Below are positions 57,344-64,000 of a DNA stretch of 64,000 nucleotides, in pieces (within the stretch, counting starts at the first letter, position 1; every line of letters starts with the position of its first letter). The translations under genes and the position numbers were made by a program. The notes below the pieces were generated by a model. The model worked only from the letters and a program-made list of their open reading frames with translations, had not been told where the DNA came from and did not search any database. The DNA is from Prinia subflava (lineage: Eukaryota; Chordata; Aves; Passeriformes; Cisticolidae), in NCBI RefSeq assembly GCF_021018805.1, contig NW_026961091.1, positions 1 to 64,000 of the forward strand, written 5' to 3'.

Positions 57344-59597
57344 TTGGTTTCTATGGTTTGCTTTCTGGAGTTGATCAAAACACAAGTCTTGTTAGTTGCT
57401 TGTGTTGCCAACCAGCAGAGAAGCTGCTGCAGACACTTTCATGCCTTATGCTTTACTTGCTTACACTCTGTACCAGTTAGTGTTTCCCATGTCTATAGAG
57501 CAAGACCAAAGCTGGTATTGCCTAATTTGGTAGAGTTCCATGTAAGAGCTATGTAACATAAAGATTTGCATTACAGAGTGAACAGTGATCTCTGCTTTTG
57601 GTTTCTATAGTTTGCTTTCTGGAGTTGATCAAAACACAAGTCTTGTTAGTTGCTTGTGTTGCCAACCAGCAGAGAAGCTGCTGCAGACACTTTCATGCCT
57701 TATGCTTTCTTTGCTTACACTCTGTACCAGTTAGTGTTTCCCATGTCTATAGAGCAAGACCAAAGCTGGTATTGCCTAATTTGGTAGAGTTCCATGTAAG
57801 AGCTATGTAACATAAAGATTTGCTTTACAGAGTGAACAGTGATCTCTGCTTTTGGTTTCTATGGTTTGCTTTCTGGAGTTGATCAAAACACAAGTCTTGG
57901 CTGTTGTTTGTGTTCCCAAGAAATAGAGAAGCTGCTGAAGGCGCTTTCCTGCCTTTTGCAGTACCGGTTTACACTTTGCACATGTATGTGTTTTGCTTGT
58001 CACCAGACCACAAATAAAGGTGGGTACTTCCTAATTTGCTTGATTTCCATGAAAGAGCCATGTAACAGAAACCTTTCCTTTGACACTCCACCGGTTGATG
58101 TTTCTCATGTCTATAGAGCAAGACCAAAGCTGTTACTGCTTAATTTGCTAAGTTTCCATGAAAGAGCACTGTAACATAAAGCTTTGCTTTTCCGAGTGAA
58201 CAGTGGTTTCTGCTTTTGGTTTCCATGGCTTGCTTTCTGGAGTTGATGAAAACACAAGTCATGTTAGTTGTTTGTGCTGCCAACCAGCAGAGAAGCTGCT
58301 GCAGACCCTCTCTTGCTTTATCCATTACTGGCTTTTACGCTGCACCGGTTGGTGTCTTTCATGTCCATAGAAGGAGAACTAAAGCTGTTACTGCCTAATT
58401 TACTAAGTTTCTGTGATAGAGCTATGTAACATACAGATTTGCTTTACAGAGTGAACAGTGATCTCTGCTTTTGGTTTCTATAGTTTGCTTTCTGGAGTTG
58501 ATCAAAACACAAGTCTTGTTAGTTGCTTGTGTTGCCAACCACCAGAGAAGCTGCTGCAGACACTTTCATGCCTTATGCTTTCTTTGCTTACACTCTGTAC
58601 CAGTTAGTGTTTCCCATGTCTATAGAGCAAGAGCAAAGCTGGTATTGCCTAATTTGATAGAGTTCCATGTATGAGCTATGTAACATAAAGATTTGCTTTT
58701 CAGAGTGAACAGTGATCTCTGCTTTTGGTTTCCATGGCTTGCTTTCTGGAGTTGATGAAAACACAAGTCATGTTAGTTGTTTGTGCTGCCAACCAGCAGA
58801 GAAGCTGCTGCAGACCCTCTCTTGCCTTATCCATTTCTGGCTTTTACGCTGCACCTTTGGTGTCTTTCATGTCCATAGAAGGAGAACTAAAGCTGTTACT
58901 GCCTAATTTACTAAGTTTCTGTGATAGAGCTATGTAACATAAAGATTTGCTTTACAGAGTGAACTGTGATCTCTGCTTTTGGTTTCTATGGTTTGCTTTC
59001 TGGAGTTGATCAAAACACAAGTCTTTGCTGTTGTTTGTGTTCCCAAGAAATAGAGAAGCTGCTGAAGGCGCTTTCCTGCCTTTTGCAGTACCGGTTTACA
59101 CTTTGCACATGTATGTGTTTTGCTTGTCACCAGACCACGAATAAAGGTGGGTACTTCCTAATTTGCTTGATTTCCATGAAAGAGCCATGTAACAGAAACC
59201 TTTCCTTTGACACTCCACCGGTTGATGTTTCTCATGTCTATAGAGCAAGACCAAAGCTGTTACTGCCTAATTTGCAAAGTTTCCATGAAAGAGCACTGTA
59301 ACATAAAGCTTTGCTTTTCCGAGTGAACAGTGGTTTCTGCTTTTGGTTTCCATGGCTTGCTTTCTGGAGTTGATGAAAACACAAGTCATGTTAGTTGTTT
59401 GTGCTGCCAACCAGCAGAGAAGCTGCTGCAGACACTCTCTTGCTTTATCCATTACTGGCTTTTACGCTGCACCGGTTGGTGTCTTTCATGTCCATAGAAG
59501 GAGAACTAAAGCTGTTACTGCCTAATTTACTAAGTTTCTGTGATAGAGCTATGTAACATACAGATTTGCTTTACAGAGTGAACAGTGATCTCTGCTT
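57344..59597 (+). repeat. A-A-C-B then A-B'-C-B, a 3889-bp-offset copy of 53455-55708
   Basis: Monomers at 57344 A, 57598 A, 57852 C ('cacaaataaagg', private), 58216 B, 58471 A ('tatgagc'), 58725 B', 58979 C ('gtctttgctg', private) and 59343 B ('cagacactctc'). Each monomer start lies exactly 3889 bp after its counterpart from 53455. The last C-B pair differs in sub-variant ('ttgcaaag', 'cagacactctc') from 55090-55708. Confidence 0.88.
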
Positions 59598-62500
59598 TTG
59601 GTTTCTATAGTTTGCTTTCTGGAGTTGATCAAAACACAAGTCTTGTTAGTTGCTTGTGTTGCCAACCACCAGAGAAGCTGCTGCAGACACTTTCATGCCT
59701 TATGCTTTCTTTGCTTACACTCTGTACCAGTTAGTGTTTCCCATGTCTATAGAGCAAGACCAAAGCTGGTATTGCCTAATTTGGTAGAGTTCCATGTAAG
59801 AGCAATGTAACATAAAGATTTGCTTTACAGAGTGAACTGTGATCTCTGCTTTTGGTTTCCATGGCTTGCTTTCTGGAGTTGATCAAAACACAAGTCTTGT
59901 TAGTTGCTTGTGTTGCCAACCAGCAGAGAAGCTGCTGCAGACACTTTCATGCCTTATCCTTTACTTGCTTACACTCTGTACCAGTTAGTGTTTCCCATGT
60001 CTATAGAGCAAGACCAAAGCTGGTATTGCCTAATTTGGTAGAGTTCCATGTAAGAGCTATGTAACATAAAGATTTGCTTTTCAGAGTGAACAGTGATCTC
60101 TGCTTTTGGTTTCCATGGCTTGCTTTCTGGAGTTGATGAAAACACAAGTCATGTTAGTTGTTTGTGCTGCCAACCAGCAGAGAAGCTGCTGAAGACCCTC
60201 TCTTGCCTTATCCATTACTGGCTTTTACGCTGCACCGGTTGGTGTCTTTCATGTCCATAGGAGGAGAACTAAAGCTGTTACTGCCTAATTTACTAAGTTT
60301 CTGTGATAGAGCTATGTAACATAAAGATTTGCTTTACAGAGTGAACTGTGATCTCTGCTTTTGGTTTCTATGGTTTGCTTTCTGGAGTTGATCAAAACAC
60401 AAGTCTTGTCTGTTGTTTGTGTTCTCAAGAAATAGAGAAGCTGCTGAAGGCGCTTTCCTGCCTTTTGCAGTACCGGTTTACACTTTGCACATGTATGTGT
60501 TTTGCTTGTCACCAGACCACGAATAAAGGTGGGTACTTCCTAATTTGCTTGATTTCCATGAAAGAGCCATGTAACAGAAACCTTTCCTTTGACACTCCAC
60601 CGGTTGATGTTTCTCATGTCTATAGAGCAAGACCAAAGCTGTTACTGCTTAATTTGCTAAGTTTCCATGAAAGAGCACTGTAACATAAAGCTTTGCTTTT
60701 CCGAGTGAACAGTGGTTTCTGCTTTTGGTTTCCATGGCTTGCTTTCTGGAGTTGATGAAAACACAAGTCATGTTAGTTGTTTGTGCTGCCAACCAGCAGA
60801 GAAGCTGCTGCAGACCCTCTCTTGCTTTATCCATTACTGGCTTTTACGCTGCACCGGTTGGTGTCTTTCATGTCCATAGAAGGAGAACTAAAGCTGTTAC
60901 TGCCTAATTTACTAAGTTTCTGTGATAGAGCTATGTAACATACAGATTTGCTTTACAGAATGAACAGTGATCTCTGCTTTTGGTTTCTATAGTTTGCTTT
61001 CTGGAGTTGATCAAAACACAAGTCTTGTTAGTTGCTTGTGTTGCCAACCACCAGAGAAGCTGCTGCAGACACTTTCATGCCTTATGCTTTCTTTGCTTAC
61101 ACTCTGTACAAGTTAGTGTTTCCCATGTCTATAGAGCAAGAGCAAAGCTGGTATTGCCTAATTTGATAGAGTTCCATGTAAGAGCTATGTAACATAAAGA
61201 TTTGCTTTTCAGAGTGAACAGTGATCTCTGCTTTTGGTTTCCATGGCTTGCTTTCTGGAGTTGATGAAAACACAAGTCATGTTAGTTGTTTGTGCTGCCA
61301 ACCAGCAGAGAAGCTGCTGCAGACCCTCTCTTGCCTTATCTATTTCTGGCTTTTACGCTGCACCTTTGGTGTCTTTCATGTCCATAGAAGGAGAACTAAA
61401 GCTGTTACTGCCTAATTTACTAAGTTTCTGTGATAGAGCTATGTAACATAAAGATTTGCTTTACAGAGTGAACAGTGATCTCTGCTTTTGGTTTCTATGG
61501 TTTGCTTTCTGGAGTTGATCAAAACACAAGTCTTGGCTGTTGTTTGTGTTCCCAAGAAATAGAGAAGCTGCTGAAGGCCCTTTCCTGCCTTTTGCAGTAC
61601 CGGTTTACACTTTGCACATGTATGTGTTTTGCTTGTCACCAGACCACGAATAAAGGTGGGTACTTCCTAATTTGCTTGATTTCCATGAAAGAGCCATGTA
61701 ACAGAAACCTTTCCTTTGACACTCCACCGGTTGATGTTTCTCATGTCTATAGAGCAAGACCAAAGCTGTTACTGCCTAATTTGCAAAGTTTCCATGAAAG
61801 AGCACTGTAACATAAAGCTTTGCTTTTCCGAGTGAACAGTGGTTTCTGCTTTTGGTTTCCATGGCTTGCTTTCTGGAGTTGATGAAAACACAAGTCATGT
61901 TAGTTGTTTGTGCTGCCAACCAGCAGAGAAGCTGCTGCAGACCCTCTCTTGCTTTATCCATTACTGGCTTTTACGCTGCACCGGTTGGTGTCTTTCATGT
62001 CCATAGAAGGAGAACTAAAGCTGTTACTGCCTAATTTACTAAGTTTTTGTGATAGAGCTATGTAACATAAAGATTTGCTTTACAGAGTGAACAGTGATCT
62101 CTGCTTTTGGTTTCTATAGTTTGCTTTCTGGAGTTGATCAAAACACAAGTCTTGTTAGTTGCTTGTGTTGCCAACCAGCAGAGAAGCTGCTGCAGACACT
62201 TTCATGCCTTATGCTTTACTTGCTTACACTCTGTACCAGTTAGTGTTTCCCATGTCTATAGAGCAAGACCAAAGCTGGTATTGCCTAATTTGGTAGAGTT
62301 CCATGTAAGAGCAATGTAACATAAAGATTTGCTTTACAGAGTGAACTGTGATCTCTGCTTTTGGTTTCCAGGGCTTGCTTTCTGGAGTTGATCAAAACAC
62401 AAGTCTTGTTAGTTGCTTGTGTTGCCAACCAGCAGAGAAGCTGCTGCAGACACTTTCATGCCTTATGCTTTCTTTGCTTACACTCTGTACCAGTTAGTGT

Positions 62501-62869
62501 TTCCCATGTCTATAGAGCAAGACCAAAGCTGGTATTGCCTAATTTGGTAGAGTTCCATGTAAGAGCTATGTAACATAAAGATTTGCTTTTCAGAGTGAAC
62601 AGTGATCTCTGCTTTTGGTTTCCATGGCTTGCTTTCTGGAGTTGATGAAAACACAAGTCATGTTAGTTGTTTGTGCTGCCAACCAGCAGAGAAGCTGCTG
62701 CAGACCCTCTCTTGCCTTATCCATTACTGGCTTTTACGCTGCACCGGTTGGTGTCTTTCATGTCCATAGAAGGAGAACTAAAGCTGTTACTGCCTAATTT
62801 ACTAAGTTTCTGTGATAGAGCTATGTAACATAAAGATTTGCTTTACAGAGTGAACTGTGACCTCTGCTT
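59598..62869 (+). repeat. A-A'-B-C-B, A-B'-C-B, A-A'-B
   Basis: Monomers at 59598 A ('agagcaatg'), 59852 A' ('ccatggc'), 60106 B, 60361 C ('cttgtctg'), 60725 B, 60980 A ('ctgtacaag'), 61234 B', 61488 C ('aaggccctt'), 61852 B ('gtttttgtg'), 62107 A, 62361 A' and 62615 B. The B at 60106 has 'gctgctgaagacc', which removes its PstI site. The order parallels 18941-22721 with one A-B dimer missing. Confidence 0.9.
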
Positions 62870-64000
62870 TTGGTTTCTATAGTTTGCTTTCTGGAGTTGA
62901 TCAAAACACAAGTCTTGTTAGTTGCTTGTGTTGGCAACCAGCAGAGAAGCTGCTGCAGACACTTTCATGCCTTATGCTTTCTTTGCTTACACTCTGTACC
63001 AGCTAGTGTTTCCCATGTCTATTGAGCAAGACCAAAGCTGGTATTGCCTAATTTGATAGAGTTCCATGTAAGAGCTATGTAACATAAAGATTTGCTTTTC
63101 AGAGTGAACAGTGATCTCTGCTTTTGGTTTCCATGGCTTGCTTTCTGGAGTTGATGAAAACACAAGTCATGTTAGTTGTTTGTGCTGCCAACCAGCAGAG
63201 AAGCTGCTGCAGACCCTCTCTTGCCTTATCCATTACTGGCTTTTACGCTGCAGCGGTTGGTGTCTTTCATGTCCATAGAAGGAGAACTAAAGCTGTTACT
63301 GCCTAATTTACTAAGTTTCTGTGATAGAGCTATGTAACATAAAGATTTGCTTTACAGAGTGAACTGTGATCTCTGCTTTTGGTTTCTATGGTTTGCTTTC
63401 TGGAGTTGATCAAAACACAAGTCTTGTTAGTTGCTTGTGTTGCCAACCACCAGAGAAGCTGCTGCAGACACTTTCATGCCTTATGCTTTACTTGCTTACA
63501 CTCTGTACCAGTTAGTGTTTCCCATGTCTATAGAGCAAGACCAAAGCTGGTATTGCCTAATTTGGTAGAGTTCCATGTAAGAGCTATGTAACATAAAGAT
63601 TTGCTTTTCAGAGTGAACAGTGATCTCTGCTTTTGGTTTCCATGGCTTGCTTTCTGGAGTTGATGAAAACACAAGTCATGTTAGTTGTTTGTGCTGCCAA
63701 CCAGCAGAGAAGCTGCTGCAGACCCTCTCTTGCCTTATCCATTACTGGCTTTTACGCTGCACCGGTTGGTGTCTTTCATGTCCATAGAAGGAGAACTAAA
63801 GCTGTTACTGCCTAATTTACTAAGTTTCTGTGATAGAGCTATGTAACATAAAGATTTGCTTTTCAGAGTGAACAGTGATCTCTGCTTTTGGTTTCTATGG
63901 TTTGCTTTCTGGAGTTGATCAAAACACAAGTCTTGGCTGTTGTTTGTGTTCCCAAGAAATAGAGAAGCTGCTGAAGGCCCTTTCCTGCCTTTTGCAGTAC
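62870..64000 (+). repeat. A-B-A-B-C run at the right edge, with private substitutions
   Basis: Monomers at 62870 A, 63124 B, 63379 A, 63633 B and 63888 C, which is cut after 113 bp at the window end. The A at 62870 carries changes seen nowhere else in my reading: 'gttggcaacc', 'cagctagtg' and 'tctattgagc', with 'gtgacctctgc' just before it. The B at 63124 has 'ctgcagcggttgg', which loses the AgeI site. The array continues beyond the window. Confidence 0.9.

Larger units (their letters stand above)
1..64000. repeat. Satellite array with nested higher-order repeats, fills the window
   Basis: About 233 directly oriented monomers follow one another with no intervening unique sequence. Successive 'ttggtttc' phase points are 254, 255 or 364 bp apart almost everywhere. 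Five families (A, A', B, B', C) share the start ('ttggtttc', then 'tttgctttctggagttgat'), a central 'gagaagctgctg' and a 3' end of 'tgtaaca...gtgatctctgctt'. There are 45 C monomers. Same-family monomers are near identical, while A and B differ by very roughly a fifth to a quarter by eye. This pattern is typical of homogenised heterochromatic satellite DNA. No transposon ends, tRNA or rRNA sequence or microsatellite tract were seen. The satellite family and the species are not recognised. Confidence 0.97.

Noticed and set aside
1..64000. CRISPR array or prokaryotic repeat system
   Set aside because: Repeat units are 254-364 bp with no short repeat and unique-spacer pattern. All parts of the monomer are repetitive and no cas-like gene is present.
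1..64000. Array of degenerate transposable elements or tRNA-derived SINEs
   Set aside because: No target-site duplications, terminal repeats, poly-A tails or Pol III A and B boxes were seen. Units abut directly in one orientation.

Overview
The whole window is tandem satellite DNA. I find no gene, RNA gene, transposon or unique sequence in it. About 233 head-to-tail monomers, all on the same strand, fill it from base 1 (inside a monomer) to base 64000 (inside another). Monomers are phased here at the first T of the recurrent 'ttggtttc'. The basic unit is 254-255 bp, in related families A, A', B and B'. A fifth family, C, is 364 bp because it carries a diverged 110-bp duplication of its own 3' half. 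The plus strand is T-rich: my hand count of 1381-1620 gives 82 T, 62 A and about 40% G+C. This points to constitutive heterochromatin (centromeric, pericentromeric or sex-chromosome type) of a eukaryote, most likely from a long-read assembly. I do not recognise the satellite family and cannot name the species.

The monomers build higher-order repeats (HORs) at several nested scales. Modules are A-B'-C-B (1127 bp), A-A-C-B (1127 bp), A-B-C-B (1128 bp), A-C-B (873 bp), A-A'-B (763 bp), A-A'-B-C-B (1382 bp) and A-A'-A'-B (1017 bp). Every C with a visible successor is followed by B.

Layout: 1-9523 holds two 1382-bp modules (the first lacks two bases at the window edge) and three copies of a 2000-bp unit (A-C-B plus A-B'-C-B), ending in mosaic A/A' monomers. 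9524-32331 is one macro-unit and 32332-53962 a second copy of it. Their lengths, 22808 and 21631 bp, differ by exactly one 1127-bp module plus 50 bp of small indels. Within each macro-unit there is a duplication of about 9.7 kb (9524 versus 19195) or 8.5 kb (32332 versus 40876), and a 3.27-kb tandem pair at its right end. 53963-64000 holds 1127-bp and 3889-bp tandem repeats, then a rearranged relative of 18.1-22.7 kb, and ends in A-B dimers with several private substitutions.

Two stretches (25246-27030 and 32600-36380) hold nearly all the indels in an otherwise indel-poor array. They look like poorly polished assembly patches, although real mutation is not excluded. All six-frame ORFs come from the repeat monomers, start at TTG or GTG, or run antisense to the repeat, and are not annotated as genes.
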